Source: Anaerobacterium chartisolvens (GTDB taxonomy: Bacteria; Bacillota; Clostridia; Acetivibrionales; DSM-27016). Taken from it: a stretch of DNA of 64,000 nucleotides. The notes beneath the pieces were generated by a model. It ran no database searches. It was not told the DNA's origin and saw nothing but the letters and a program-made list of their open reading frames with translations. Of this stretch, positions 1-8,945 are shown piece after piece; the first letter of the stretch is position 1; every line of letters starts with the position of its first letter. The stretch covers positions 1 through 64,000 of the forward strand of contig NZ_QPJT01000009.1 in NCBI RefSeq assembly GCF_003337415.1. The letters are read 5' to 3'. The position numbers were made by a program, and so were the translations under genes.

Positions 1-756
1 ATGGATAACCATGTCCATTTTTATATAAATACCTGTGGCTTTGACATTTCAATCTTTATGCGCTGTATAAATACCGCTTATGCGGCTTACTACAACAAGC
101 GCTACAGCAGACATGGGCACCTGTTTCAGGGGCGTTTCGGCAGCAAGATAGTAGACAACGATACATACAGCCTGACCTTATCTGCGTATATACATAATAA
201 CTCAAAGGATATTGCCGGCTATGACGGAAACGAGGAATCTTATATGTATTCTTCCTATGGCATTTATACAGGAAGGAGGAGGAATACGGAGGGTATTGTT
301 GACGATGATTTTTTGCTGGAGCTTTTTAGCAGTGATAAAACAAAGGCACGTCAAAAGTATAAAAGCTTTACGGAATCAATGAGGGATACAGGTATAATGA
401 AAGAGGTGCATGAAGGCATTATGCGTGAATACACTGAGAATGTGTATAGCAGTGGTAAAAAGCACATTATGAGGCATGAAACGCCCAAAGAGCTGATAGA
501 GAAGATAGAGATAATTTTAGGCGAAAGGCTGCCTGAAATGCTTAGAGCAAAATTCAGCAGAGAAGCAAGCCGGGTGAGAGCCTTTACAGCCTATGTCATG
601 CGTGCCTTATGCGGGTATACATATAACGATATATGCAAATATATAGGGAATATGTCCGTTTCCGGGGTGTCAAGGCTGTCAAATGAGGGCTTTAGGCTGC
701 TGGGCAGGGATATGCAGTACTGCAGCGTATTCAGAACATTGATTTACTCGGATTAA
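1..756 (+). CDS. REP-associated tyrosine (Y1/IS200-like) transposase, 5'-truncated by window edge
   Basis: This is a single-strand DNA transposase of the HUH/Y1 class (TnpA_REP or RAYT group). The visible protein opens with NHVHF, the HUH metal-binding motif, which in this family normally lies some 55-65 residues in, so the true start is probably upstream of the window. It is followed by HLFQGRFGSK and by AYIHNN, the conserved region that carries the catalytic tyrosine in this family. The C-terminal 90 residues resemble the DnaA-type helix-turn-helix tail found on many RAYT proteins (YNDICKYIGNMSVSGVSRL). It stands alone and no accessory tnpB is visible. Family assignment is firm; whether it is still active cannot be judged from the fragment. 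Confidence 0.85.
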   Translation: MDNHVHFYINTCGFDISIFMRCINTAYAAYYNKRYSRHGHLFQGRFGSKIVDNDTYSLTLSAYIHNNSKDIAGYDGNEESYMYSSYGIYTGRRRNTEGIVDDDFLLELFSSDKTKARQKYKSFTESMRDTGIMKEVHEGIMREYTENVYSSGKKHIMRHETPKELIEKIEIILGERLPEMLRAKFSREASRVRAFTAYVMRALCGYTYNDICKYIGNMSVSGVSRLSNEGFRLLGRDMQYCSVFRTLIYSD

Positions 757-1136
757 AACGAGGCATATTTTGCTTTTAAAGTGTATTGGAATATTGTGTA
801 AAATATTATTTCCTCCATATTATCAGTAGGGAGCTTTCTTTAAACGTGCACGGATTTAGCATAAAAACCATTACCAAGAGTAATACTGATATTCTTATCT
901 TCAAAACAATTCTTTTGGGATTTACCTAAGCTTATTTTCTTATTTTGAGCAAGCATTTTTTATTATAATGTATAGCATATAATGTTCAAAGGCATATAAA
1001 ATTTTTTTAATGACAAAAAACGCAGGAGCGTCCCCAAACAAAAGCTTGAAATACATTCGAAAATATATTATTGTAATATTAGTACAATATATAGCATTCT
1101 TTTAATAAACCAAATAATAGGAAAGGAATGGTACAT
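757..1136. other. AT-rich intergenic region downstream of transposase
   Basis: No gene is supported in these 380 bases. The stretch is AT-rich and holds a short hairpin-like motif near 1012-1039 (separate entry). It also has a 7-bp inverted repeat, TATTGTA and TACAATA separated by ATATTAG, around 1070-1089, just upstream of the next gene. That repeat could be an operator or part of a promoter, but nothing further supports it. Confidence 0.5.
1012..1039. repeat. Possible terminal/REP-like motif of the transposase element
   Basis: The sequence around ACGCAGGAGCGT forms a 4-bp stem with an AGGA loop, preceded by an A-run and followed by CCCC. Short GC-rich hairpins in an AT-rich setting downstream of a RAYT gene are typical of its REP substrate. 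A second copy was not recognised in the window, so the assignment rests on position and shape only. Confidence 0.3.
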
Positions 1137-1547
1137 ATGGTTAAGGTGATTTATGGAAAGAAGGGGATGGGCAAGACTAAAATACTTTTGGACGCAGCAA
1201 ATGCCATGGCTTTAGAGGACGCAAAAAACGTTGTTTTTATTGATGACAGCAACCAGCTCATGTATAATTTAAGTCACAAGGTCAGGTTTATAAATGTATC
1301 GGAATTCCCCCCAGACAGCCCTCCAGTATTCATAGGCTTCCTGCATGGCATAATCTCAAGTAATTATGATGTTAACGGAATATTTATCGACGGACTCACA
1401 TACTTTTTAAAAGAGGACATAAACGCTCTTGAACAATTCTTTAAAGAAATAAATTGTATTTCCCAAAAATATAATATAGCTTTTTACATAAGTATAAACG
1501 GAGATTTGGACAAAATGCCGGAATATTTGAAAGAGTATGCAGCTTAA
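1137..1547 (+). CDS. Small P-loop ATP-binding protein of unknown function
   Basis: The protein is about 136 residues long. It begins MVKVIYGKKGMGKTK, in which GKKGMGKT is a Walker A motif at residues 6-13. A hydrophobic strand ending in acidic residues (GIFIDGL, near residue 83) could serve as Walker B. ATG 1137 is preferred to ATG 1128 because AGGAAAGG at 1119-1126 is well spaced from it. No sensor, transmembrane or DNA-binding domain is visible, and the chain is short for an AAA or ParA protein. It is followed by a terminator and then priA, so it is probably transcribed alone. I do not recognise a named family. Confidence 0.75.
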   Translation: MVKVIYGKKGMGKTKILLDAANAMALEDAKNVVFIDDSNQLMYNLSHKVRFINVSEFPPDSPPVFIGFLHGIISSNYDVNGIFIDGLTYFLKEDINALEQFFKEINCISQKYNIAFYISINGDLDKMPEYLKEYAA

Positions 1548-1576
1548 AAGTGTGTTTTTTATATTAAGAAATTTCT

Positions 1577-1610
1577 GAAAACTGCCTCAAAAAGGGCGGT
1601 TTTCTTTATT
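1577..1610 (+). terminator. Rho-independent terminator before priA
   Basis: GAAAACTGCC pairs with GGCGGTTTTC (one G-U pair) around a short A-rich loop and is followed by TTTATT. It closes the small P-loop gene and lies directly before the priA start. Confidence 0.75.
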
Positions 1611-1639
1611 TGAATGCATCAGCGCGAAAGGGGTGTCAA

Positions 1640-4099
1640 GTGGGTACGGTAGCATCGGTGGTTGTAAGCAATTCAGCCAGAAATTATGATAAGCAGTATG
1701 ATTATATAGTGCCGGAAGCCCTCAAAGAAGAAATAAAGCCCGGAATAAGGGTAATTGTCCCTTTTGGAAAAGGCAACAGGCTCCTGGAGGCATATGTTTT
1801 TAAGGTGTCTGATATTCAGGATTGCAAGGCTTTAAAGGAGATATGCCAAATAATAGACGCAAGTCCCGTATTGAGCGTCAATATGCTGAAGCTTGCGGCA
1901 TGGATGAAATATCGGTATATATGCACGTATTCCGATGCTATAAAAGCCATGCTTCCACCGGGAATAGGGGTAAAAAGCCTGTGCATGGTCAGGCTTGAAA
2001 AAACAGGAGAGGTAAGGGCCGTACTTAAAAATATATTGGAGTCGCTAAAGACCTTAAACGGAGAGTGTACCTTTGATGAGCTCAAAGCTCTGGTGAATTC
2101 CCGAAGCCTGAAAAAATACCTGCAGGAGCTAAAAGATCTGGGGCTGGTAAGCACATACGAAACCTATTCGTCCAAAGTGGGAGAAAAGACAATGCGCGTG
2201 GCATATCTGGCTATGTCCAGAGATGAGGTGCTTGAAGAAATAGAGAGCAGCAGGATAAAAAAAATACAGCAGATAAGGATTCTGGAAATGCTTATAGACA
2301 ACGAGTATATTTCAGTTGCCGATATAATAAGATTTTCAGGCGTTTCAAGGGGTGTTGTGGAGACGCTTAAAAAGCACGGCTATATAGATTATAAGGATAT
2401 TGCAATAAAAAGGGATCCTTTGAAGGACAAGCCCGTGCTGCCTACCTCTCCTATGAAGCCTACTTCTCAGCAGGCAGCAGTAATAAAGCACATTTCCTGC
2501 GAAATTGACAAAGGGGCTTTTTCAGAGGTCCTTTTGCATGGGGTTACGGGAAGCGGAAAGACGGAGGTGTATCTCCAGCTTATACGCCACTGTCTTGATA
2601 TGAACAGAACGGCTATTGCCCTAGTTCCTGAAATATCCCTTACTCCCCAGATGGTTGAGAGGTTTAAGGGCAGATTCGGAAATGCCGTTGCGGTGCTTCA
2701 CAGCAGGCTTTCCTTAGGTGAAAGGTACGATCAGTGGAGGCTTATCCGAGACGGCAAAATTAAGGTGGTGGTTGGAGCAAGATCCGCAGTTTTTGCTCCT
2801 CTTGACAATATAGGAATAATAGTAATTGATGAGGAGCATGAAAATACATATAAATCCGAGACAACTCCCAAATATAATGCCAAGGAGGTTGCCAGAGAGA
2901 GGTGCCGCGATAGCGGAGCCATACTTTTATACGCCTCAGCCACCCCTTCCGTTGAAAGCTTTTATAATTCTTCTCCGGCAGAGCACGGCATCCAAAAGGG
3001 GATCAGGCTTCTTGAAATGAGGGACAGGGCAAACAGCATGGTAATGCCCGAGGTAGAGCTTGTGGACATGAGGAGAGAGCTTGAGGAGGGAAACCGCACG
3101 CTGTTCAGCAGGAGATTGACTGAGGAAATAACAAAAAATCTGGATTCAAAGCAGCAGACAATCCTCTTTTTAAATAAAAGAGGACACTCGTCTTTTGTGC
3201 TTTGCAGAAGCTGCGGCTATACCGTCATGTGCGTTAACTGCAATGTGTCCATGACATACCATTTGCATGACGACAGGCTTATATGCCATTATTGCGGGTA
3301 TACTGTAAAAAACCCCGTAAAATGCCCCCGGTGCCAAAGCAATTATATCAAGCACTTCGGTACAGGTACTCAAAAGGTTGAGGAGGAGATTAAGAAGGCT
3401 TTTAGCAATTGCTCGGTTCTGCGCATGGATATGGATACTACCACCTATAAAAACTCCCATGAGGATATATTGAAAGCCTTCAGGGAACAGAATACAGGCA
3501 TAATGATAGGGACACAGATGATAGCGAAGGGACACGATTTCCCCAACGTAACCCTTGTGGGTGTTCTGGCGGCGGACAGTCTGCTCAATACGGGAGATTA
3601 CCGCTCCTCTGAAAGAACCTTTCAGTTGATAACACAGGTGGCGGGCAGGGCGGGCAGAGGCTTGCTTCCCGGCAGAGTTATAATACAGACGTATAATACC
3701 GAGGATTTCAGCATACTGTCTGCTTGCAGCCATGATTACCACTCCTTTTACAAGCAGGAAATAAGTGTAAGAGAAAAACTTAATTATCCTCCATTTACAA
3801 ATATAGCTACAATTATTTTGAGCGGGATTAACGACAGAATGGTCTTTAATGCCGCTAAGGAAACCAAAAATGCCCTCGAGGCAATGCCCGGCGCAAAAGA
3901 TGTAATGGAGCTTCTAGGGCCTTCAAGAGCGCCTCTTCAAAGGATTAAAACAAAATACAGGTGGAGGATTTTAATAAAGTGCGGCAATATTGACAGGCTT
4001 ATAAACATACTGAGCCAATTGTCTGATAATTTTTATAAAAAAAAGGGTAATAATACAGTAGGCTTTGGTATAGATATAAATCCTTTAAATATGCTATAA
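1640..4099 (+). CDS. priA: Primosomal protein N' (replication restart helicase PriA)
   Basis: PriA is a superfamily 2 3'-to-5' DNA helicase that recognises stalled forks and reloads the replisome. An N-terminal DNA-binding region (about residues 1-270) is followed by the helicase core with Walker A GVTGSGKTE and the DEEH Walker B box. The paired zinc-binding cysteines follow (CRSCG, CVNC, CHYCG, CPRCQ), then motif VI in QVAGRAGRG. The frame is open from TTG 1610, but GTG 1640 sits behind GAAAGGGG and gives the usual start MGTVASVVV. It is the first gene of a priA-def-fmt run, a very common Firmicutes arrangement. Length (819 residues) is normal. Confidence 0.96.
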   Translation: MGTVASVVVSNSARNYDKQYDYIVPEALKEEIKPGIRVIVPFGKGNRLLEAYVFKVSDIQDCKALKEICQIIDASPVLSVNMLKLAAWMKYRYICTYSDAIKAMLPPGIGVKSLCMVRLEKTGEVRAVLKNILESLKTLNGECTFDELKALVNSRSLKKYLQELKDLGLVSTYETYSSKVGEKTMRVAYLAMSRDEVLEEIESSRIKKIQQIRILEMLIDNEYISVADIIRFSGVSRGVVETLKKHGYIDYKDIAIKRDPLKDKPVLPTSPMKPTSQQAAVIKHISCEIDKGAFSEVLLHGVTGSGKTEVYLQLIRHCLDMNRTAIALVPEISLTPQMVERFKGRFGNAVAVLHSRLSLGERYDQWRLIRDGKIKVVVGARSAVFAPLDNIGIIVIDEEHENTYKSETTPKYNAKEVARERCRDSGAILLYASATPSVESFYNSSPAEHGIQKGIRLLEMRDRANSMVMPEVELVDMRRELEEGNRTLFSRRLTEEITKNLDSKQQTILFLNKRGHSSFVLCRSCGYTVMCVNCNVSMTYHLHDDRLICHYCGYTVKNPVKCPRCQSNYIKHFGTGTQKVEEEIKKAFSNCSVLRMDMDTTTYKNSHEDILKAFREQNTGIMIGTQMIAKGHDFPNVTLVGVLAADSLLNTGDYRSSERTFQLITQVAGRAGRGLLPGRVIIQTYNTEDFSILSACSHDYHSFYKQEISVREKLNYPPFTNIATIILSGINDRMVFNAAKETKNALEAMPGAKDVMELLGPSRAPLQRIKTKYRWRILIKCGNIDRLINILSQLSDNFYKKKGNNTVGFGIDINPLNML

Positions 4100-4184
4100 T
4101 ATATAAACTGTGTTTATCAGTGGGACATATATTTATCCCTGACTAAAGGGGTGAAATATATATGTTATTAAACGGAGGTAGAAT

Positions 4185-4658
4185 ATGGCAATCAGAAGCA
4201 TTAGGACAGACGGAGATGAAATATTAAGAAAGATATCAAAGAAGGTGGAGGTTATAGACAAAAAAGTACACACCCTTCTCGACGATATGGCCGAGACAAT
4301 GTACAAGGCTGATGGAGTTGGTCTTGCCGCTCCGCAGGTGGGTATTCTTAAAAGGATAGTTGTGATAGACGTTGGAGACGGCTTAATTGAGCTGATAAAC
4401 CCCGAGATAATTGAAAGCAGCGGAGAACAGACTGATATGGAGGGCTGCCTTAGCATACCGGGTATAGTGGGAGAGGTTAAGCGGCCTGCAAGGGTTGTTG
4501 CAAAGGCTGTTAACAGGAGTGGAAAGGAATTTACAATAGAGGGCACAGAGCTGCTTGCAGTAGCATTGTGCCATGAGACGGATCATCTCGAGGGAATACT
4601 TTTTAAGGATAAGGCAGTAAAGCTTGTAGATTTGGAGAACTTGCCTGAAAAAGAGTAA
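4185..4658 (+). CDS. def: Peptide deformylase
   Basis: This metalloenzyme removes the formyl group from the N-terminal methionine of new proteins. All three family motifs are present: [18 protein letters not shown] with the metal-binding cysteine, and HETDHLEG, the HExxH metal and catalytic site. The length of 157 residues is typical of the short (type 1-like) deformylases. GGAGG at 4174-4178 supports ATG 4185. It is immediately followed by fmt, which performs the opposite reaction on initiator tRNA. Confidence 0.97.
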   Translation: MAIRSIRTDGDEILRKISKKVEVIDKKVHTLLDDMAETMYKADGVGLAAPQVGILKRIVVIDVGDGLIELINPEIIESSGEQTDMEGCLSIPGIVGEVKRPARVVAKAVNRSGKEFTIEGTELLAVALCHETDHLEGILFKDKAVKLVDLENLPEKE

Positions 4659-4670
4659 GGAGTGACAATA

Positions 4671-5603
4671 TTGAGAATCATATTTATGGGTACGCCTGAA
4701 TTTGCTGTTCCGAGTCTGGATATGCTTTTAAAGGAGGGCTATGACATAGCGGCGGTGGTTACACAGCCCGACAAGCCTAAGGGAAGGGGAAATAAAATTG
4801 CTTATCCTCCCGTAAAGGAATATGCCATAAAAAACGCAATCAGGGTTATTCAGCCGCAAAAGGTTAAAACCCCTGAATTTGCAGAGGAGCTTAGGGCTTT
4901 AAAGCCCGATTTGCTTGTGACTGCCGCATATGGAAGGATTCTTCCGGGAGGAGTTTTGGATATAGCTCCTCTGGGGTGCATAAATGTTCATGGATCTCTC
5001 CTCCCTAAATATAGGGGGGCTGCTCCCATTCAGTGGTCAATTATAAACGGGGAGGCAGTTACCGGCATTACCACCATGTACACCGATATAGGGATGGATA
5101 CCGGAGACATGCTTTTAAAGAAGGGGATAAAGATAAGTGATGAAATGACGGCGGGAGAGCTGCACGATAAATTGTCGGCACTGGGAGCCGAGGTATTGAA
5201 GGAAACGCTTGAAAGGCTGAAGATCGGCACCTTGGAGAGAGTGCCTCAATTAGACGAGGAAGCTACCTATGCACCCATAATGACAAAGGAAACAGGGCTT
5301 ATAGATTGGTCGGGGGACTGTGCGCGCATACATAACCTGGTAAGGGGTACAAACCCCTGGCCCGGAGCCTATACCTTCTACAAGGGGGAAAGAATGAGGG
5401 TGTGGAAGACAGAGGCTATTGACGATTTGAGCTGTTCCGGCAGACCGGGGTGCATATGTAAAGTGACGGACGGCAGCATTATTGCGGCTTGCGGAAGTGG
5501 AATGGTCAGGATATTGGAGCTGCAATTTGATTCGTGCAGGAGAATGACTGCCGAAGAATATATGCGTGGACATAAAATAGATGAGGGTGAGTTCCTTGGA
5601 TAG
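4671..5603 (+). CDS. fmt: Methionyl-tRNA formyltransferase
   Basis: Fmt transfers a formyl group from 10-formyl-tetrahydrofolate to Met-tRNA(fMet). The protein starts MRIIFMGTPEFAVPSL, the standard family N terminus. It carries the HGSLLPKYRGAAPIQW segment with catalytic residues, and a C-terminal OB-like tRNA-binding domain (ARIHNLVRGTNPWPGA onward). TTG 4671 is chosen because AAGGAG at 4657-4662 is correctly spaced and the resulting N terminus matches the family; GTG 4662 would overlap that site. It lies 12 bases after def and overlaps the start of the next gene, consistent with one operon. Confidence 0.96.
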   Translation: MRIIFMGTPEFAVPSLDMLLKEGYDIAAVVTQPDKPKGRGNKIAYPPVKEYAIKNAIRVIQPQKVKTPEFAEELRALKPDLLVTAAYGRILPGGVLDIAPLGCINVHGSLLPKYRGAAPIQWSIINGEAVTGITTMYTDIGMDTGDMLLKKGIKISDEMTAGELHDKLSALGAEVLKETLERLKIGTLERVPQLDEEATYAPIMTKETGLIDWSGDCARIHNLVRGTNPWPGAYTFYKGERMRVWKTEAIDDLSCSGRPGCICKVTDGSIIAACGSGMVRILELQFDSCRRMTAEEYMRGHKIDEGEFLG

Positions 5604-6342
5604 AAGCTTGAAAAAATTTATGGATATATCTCTGCTGGCGATAATTTTTCTTTTTTTGATATGTGCCGCTTTTGTTTTTTTAAACAAATTTTCAACACTG
5701 GGCATGTACAATGCGATATTATTGATATTGACAGCAGCTACAGTAGCCGTAATGCTCCTTTTTATACTTTCAGTTGCGGCGGTATTTTACTCATGCAAGG
5801 AAAACCGCGTATATAAAAATGTCATGTGGCTGGTAAATTTGGGGCTCAGGATGGTTTTCCCAATTGCCATTTTCCTCGCGGGCATTTTTAAAAATAACAG
5901 GGATCTGGTGAGAAGGCTTTACATAGAGGTTAATAACATACTGGTGAAATCTCGCAAAAAAAGATATATTCCCGAAAAGGTGCTTATGCTTTTGCCTCAT
6001 TGCCTTCAAAACTCAAAATGCATATATAAGGTAACAAGCGATATAGGCAACTGCCGCAAATGCGGAGGCTGCTGTGTAGGTGAGCTGACAGATGCAGCGG
6101 GCAAAGCGGGAATTAAAATGAGGATTGTTACGGGCGGAACAGCGGCAAGAGGAATTATTGAAAGGGAGAGGCCGGAGCTGGTCATATCAGTTGCATGTGA
6201 AAGAGATCTTGCAAGCGGTATCGCCGACGTATCCCGCACCCCTGTGATAGGGGTATTGAACTTGAGGCCCAACGGCCCTTGCTTTAACACCACCGTAAAT
6301 ATAGATGTTTTAACAAAGGAGATTGAAAGCGTATTAATATAA
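5596..6342 (+). CDS. DUF116 family membrane-associated protein
   Basis: The N-terminal half has two strongly hydrophobic segments (about residues 12-35 and 42-65), and the C-terminal half is soluble. The soluble part carries the cysteine-rich CRKCGGCCVG cluster and further cysteines (SVACERDL, NGPCFNT), the pattern of the DUF116 family. Cysteine spacing suggests metal or Fe-S binding, but no activity is established. TTG 5596 follows GAGGGTGAG; an in-frame ATG at 5581 has no ribosome binding site. The gene overlaps the end of fmt and precedes rsmB, a position this family often takes in Clostridia. Confidence 0.8.
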   Translation: MDRSLKKFMDISLLAIIFLFLICAAFVFLNKFSTLGMYNAILLILTAATVAVMLLFILSVAAVFYSCKENRVYKNVMWLVNLGLRMVFPIAIFLAGIFKNNRDLVRRLYIEVNNILVKSRKKRYIPEKVLMLLPHCLQNSKCIYKVTSDIGNCRKCGGCCVGELTDAAGKAGIKMRIVTGGTAARGIIERERPELVISVACERDLASGIADVSRTPVIGVLNLRPNGPCFNTTVNIDVLTKEIESVLI

Positions 6343-6363
6343 TATTTTTAACAGGTGTATACT

Positions 6364-7719
6364 ATGTCGGTTGATAAACCGCGAGAAATCGCGCTTAAAA
6401 TTTTATATGATATAAACGAAAACGGAGCCTATTCCAGCATAGCCATAAATAAAGGGCTTGAGGCCTATGAGCTCAAGGGAGTTGACAGGGCCTTTATAAC
6501 GGAGCTTGTTTACGGTACCTTGAAGTGGAGGCTGTCAATTGATTGGATTATAGAAAGCTTTTCGAGCATAAGGCTTAAAAAAATCTCCCCATGGATAATT
6601 AATATTCTAAGATTGGGGATATACCAGCTAATGTATACAAGCAGGGTGCCTGAGTCCGCCGCATGCAATGAAAGCGTAAGGCTGTCTAAAAAATATGGAC
6701 ACGCCGCTGCCGGAGGATATGTAAATGCTGTTATGAGGAGTGTCGTAAGAAACAGAGAGGGTATAAAATATCCCAACCCTTTAAATGACCTCCAAAAGCA
6801 TCTGTCGATAAAATATTCCCATCCGGAGTGGATGGTAAGGGAGTGGCTGTGCGAGTTTGGAGAGGACTTTACAAAGGAGCTTATGGAGGCCAATAACGGA
6901 ATTCCTGACTTCACCGTAAGGGTAAACAGGCTTAAGGCATCTATGGAGCAGCTTTCGGAGAGCCTTAAGAGTGAAGGGCTCGAGACATCCCCCGGAAGGT
7001 ATGCCGTAGACGCGCTTGTTATAAAGCTTCCATCCTCAATTGCAAGGCTGGAGGCGTTTCGAAAGGGATGGTTTCAGGTTCAGGATGAGAGCTCAATGCT
7101 CGCCTCCATTGTACTGGACCCAAAGCCAGGGGAGCTTGTAATGGATATATGCAGCGCCCCGGGTGGAAAGGCTCTTCATATTGCCGCATTGATGGAAGGG
7201 CGGGGGGAGATAATTGCCAGAGACATTCATATGCATAAGCTCGAATTGATCCGCCAGTCGGCCCAAAGACTGGGTATAAATATTATAACACCGGAAATGT
7301 ATGACGCTTGCGTACTTGACCATAATTACATAGATAGGGCGGACAGAGTACTGGTCGATGCTCCCTGCACCGGTCTTGGCATTATTCGCAGAAAGCCCGA
7401 TATTAAATGGTCAAGGAGTATTGAAGACAGGGATGAAATAATACGGCTGCAGAAAAAAATATTAAATATCGGGGCAAGGTATGTCAAAAGGGGAGGCTGC
7501 CTTGTCTACAGCACCTGTACCATAGGACACAGGGAAAATGAAGATGTTGTTATGGGCTTTATTTCTGAAAATCCCGAATTTCAGCTTGAGGATATGACAC
7601 CCTTCCTTCCCGGGCCATTAAAAAGACCGCAGGCAAAAAAAGGTTATATGCAGCTTTTTCCCAATACCGACGGGATTGACGGCTTCTTTATTTCAAGGCT
7701 TGTCAGAAAGCCTATATAG
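6364..7719 (+). CDS. rsmB: 16S rRNA (cytosine-967-C5)-methyltransferase RsmB
   Basis: RsmB makes m5C967 in 16S rRNA. The N-terminal about 140 residues form a NusB-like RNA-binding domain (REIALKILYDINENGAYSS onward). The remainder is a SAM-dependent methyltransferase with the SAM loop DICSAPGGKALHIA, the motif DAPCTGLG and the second catalytic cysteine in YSTCTI. ATG 6364 is preferred; a GTG three codons upstream at 6355 is possible. Because the separate nusB in this window is interrupted, this is the only intact NusB-fold domain here, although it is not known to replace NusB in antitermination. Confidence 0.94.
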   Translation: MSVDKPREIALKILYDINENGAYSSIAINKGLEAYELKGVDRAFITELVYGTLKWRLSIDWIIESFSSIRLKKISPWIINILRLGIYQLMYTSRVPESAACNESVRLSKKYGHAAAGGYVNAVMRSVVRNREGIKYPNPLNDLQKHLSIKYSHPEWMVREWLCEFGEDFTKELMEANNGIPDFTVRVNRLKASMEQLSESLKSEGLETSPGRYAVDALVIKLPSSIARLEAFRKGWFQVQDESSMLASIVLDPKPGELVMDICSAPGGKALHIAALMEGRGEIIARDIHMHKLELIRQSAQRLGINIITPEMYDACVLDHNYIDRADRVLVDAPCTGLGIIRRKPDIKWSRSIEDRDEIIRLQKKILNIGARYVKRGGCLVYSTCTIGHRENEDVVMGFISENPEFQLEDMTPFLPGPLKRPQAKKGYMQLFPNTDGIDGFFISRLVRKPI

Positions 7720-7739
7720 ATTTTGTTCTTATATAGGAT

Positions 7740-7815
7740 GCAATAAAGCTTTTACAAACATGGAGGATATAATTGCTTACATCAAACTATATCCCCCATG
7801 TAAAATCTTTATTGC
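7740..7815. repeat. Long imperfect palindrome between rsmB and rlmN
   Basis: The arm at 7740-7771 (starting GCAATAAAGCTTTTACA) is complementary to 7788-7815 (ending AAATCTTTATTGC). There are only two mismatches and one 4-base bulge, around a loop of about 16 bases. The stem has about 28 pairs, far longer than a normal terminator, and no T-run follows it. It lies in the 139-base gap within an operon. It may be a miniature inverted-repeat element or an RNA processing or attenuation structure. Confidence 0.75.
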
Positions 7816-7858
7816 TAAATATATAGAATATACAACGGTAAAAAAAGGAGCGGCTTAA

Positions 7859-8902
7859 ATGGATGATAAAATAAACCTTCTTGATTTAAATATCCCGCAG
7901 CTTGAAGAGCTGCTTCGGGATATGGGGCAGGAAAAATTCAGGGCACGGCAGGTGTTTCAATGGCTGGCCAAGGGTATACCCTCAATAGACGACATGACAA
8001 ACCTTTCTAAAGCACTCAGGGAAAAGCTGAGTGAAAGGGCCTTCATAGGAAGGCTGGACATAAGGCATAAGCTGGTTTCAAAAATTGACGGCACAAAAAA
8101 GTATCTTTTCGGGCTGCCCGACGGCAATATAATTGAGAGCGTGCTTATGGAATACAAGCACGGCTTTACGGTATGCATTTCCTCGCAGGTAGGGTGCAGA
8201 ATGGGCTGCGGATTTTGTGCTTCGACGGGCGCGGGCTTTGAAAGAAACCTCACTCCGGGAGAAATGCTGGGGCAGGTATTGTCTATACAGCACGGAGAGA
8301 GCAAAAGAATAAGTAATATTGTTGTTATGGGAATAGGTGAGCCTCTTGATAATTATAAAAATTTAATAGCCTTTTTAAAGCTTGTCAATCATCCCGACGG
8401 CTTGAATATAGGCTACAGACATATTTCCGTTTCAACCTGCGGGCTTGTACCCGAGATTTTAAGCCTGTCCCAGGAGAGCTTGCCTATAACCCTTTCTATT
8501 TCTCTTCATGCCTCAAATGACGAGATGAGGAGCAAAATTATGCCCGTTAATAAAAAGTATTCTATTGACAAATTGATTGAAGCATGTAAGATATATACAG
8601 AGGTAACCAGGCGCAGAATTACCTTTGAGTATGCCTTGATAAGAGGCGTGAATGATTCCCGGAAGGGTGCGTATGAGCTGGCGAAAAGAATAAGAGGGCT
8701 TTTATGCCATGTAAATATTATTCCTGTCAACACCGTAGCCGGAATTGATATGGAAAAAAGCAGCAGGCCGCAAATAGAACAGTTTAAGAGTATACTTGAA
8801 AGAAACGGAATTGAGGCTACAATAAGGCGTGAGATGGGAAGCGATATCAACGCAGCCTGCGGACAGCTCAGGAGAAGCCAAACAGCCGGCTTGGCCCGGT
8901 AA
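7859..8902 (+). CDS. rlmN: Dual-specificity 23S rRNA/tRNA adenine-C2 methyltransferase RlmN
   Basis: This radical-SAM enzyme methylates A2503 of 23S rRNA and A37 of some tRNAs. The Fe-S cluster motif is in [12 protein letters not shown] (cysteines near residues 112, 116 and 119). The C-terminal NAACGQLR carries the cysteine that is transiently methylated in this family. The N-terminal helical region ([19 protein letters not shown]) is the usual RNA-binding accessory domain. Length of 347 residues is standard. AAAAGGAG just upstream fixes ATG 7859. It leads the rlmN-prpC-prkC-rsgA-rpe-thiN order conserved in Firmicutes. Confidence 0.97.
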   Translation: MDDKINLLDLNIPQLEELLRDMGQEKFRARQVFQWLAKGIPSIDDMTNLSKALREKLSERAFIGRLDIRHKLVSKIDGTKKYLFGLPDGNIIESVLMEYKHGFTVCISSQVGCRMGCGFCASTGAGFERNLTPGEMLGQVLSIQHGESKRISNIVVMGIGEPLDNYKNLIAFLKLVNHPDGLNIGYRHISVSTCGLVPEILSLSQESLPITLSISLHASNDEMRSKIMPVNKKYSIDKLIEACKIYTEVTRRRITFEYALIRGVNDSRKGAYELAKRIRGLLCHVNIIPVNTVAGIDMEKSSRPQIEQFKSILERNGIEATIRREMGSDINAACGQLRRSQTAGLAR

Positions 8903-8945
8903 TGTGAGGTGAACTTTAAGCCAATTGTTTTTAGGAGTGATGAAA

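Noticed and set aside
3170-3742. 190-codon reading frame antisense to priA
   Set aside because: Shadow of a well-conserved gene, no family match and no ribosome binding site.
7676-7858. 60-codon reading frame between rsmB and rlmN
   Set aside because: It runs through the long palindrome and overlaps rsmB in another frame; no support as a protein.
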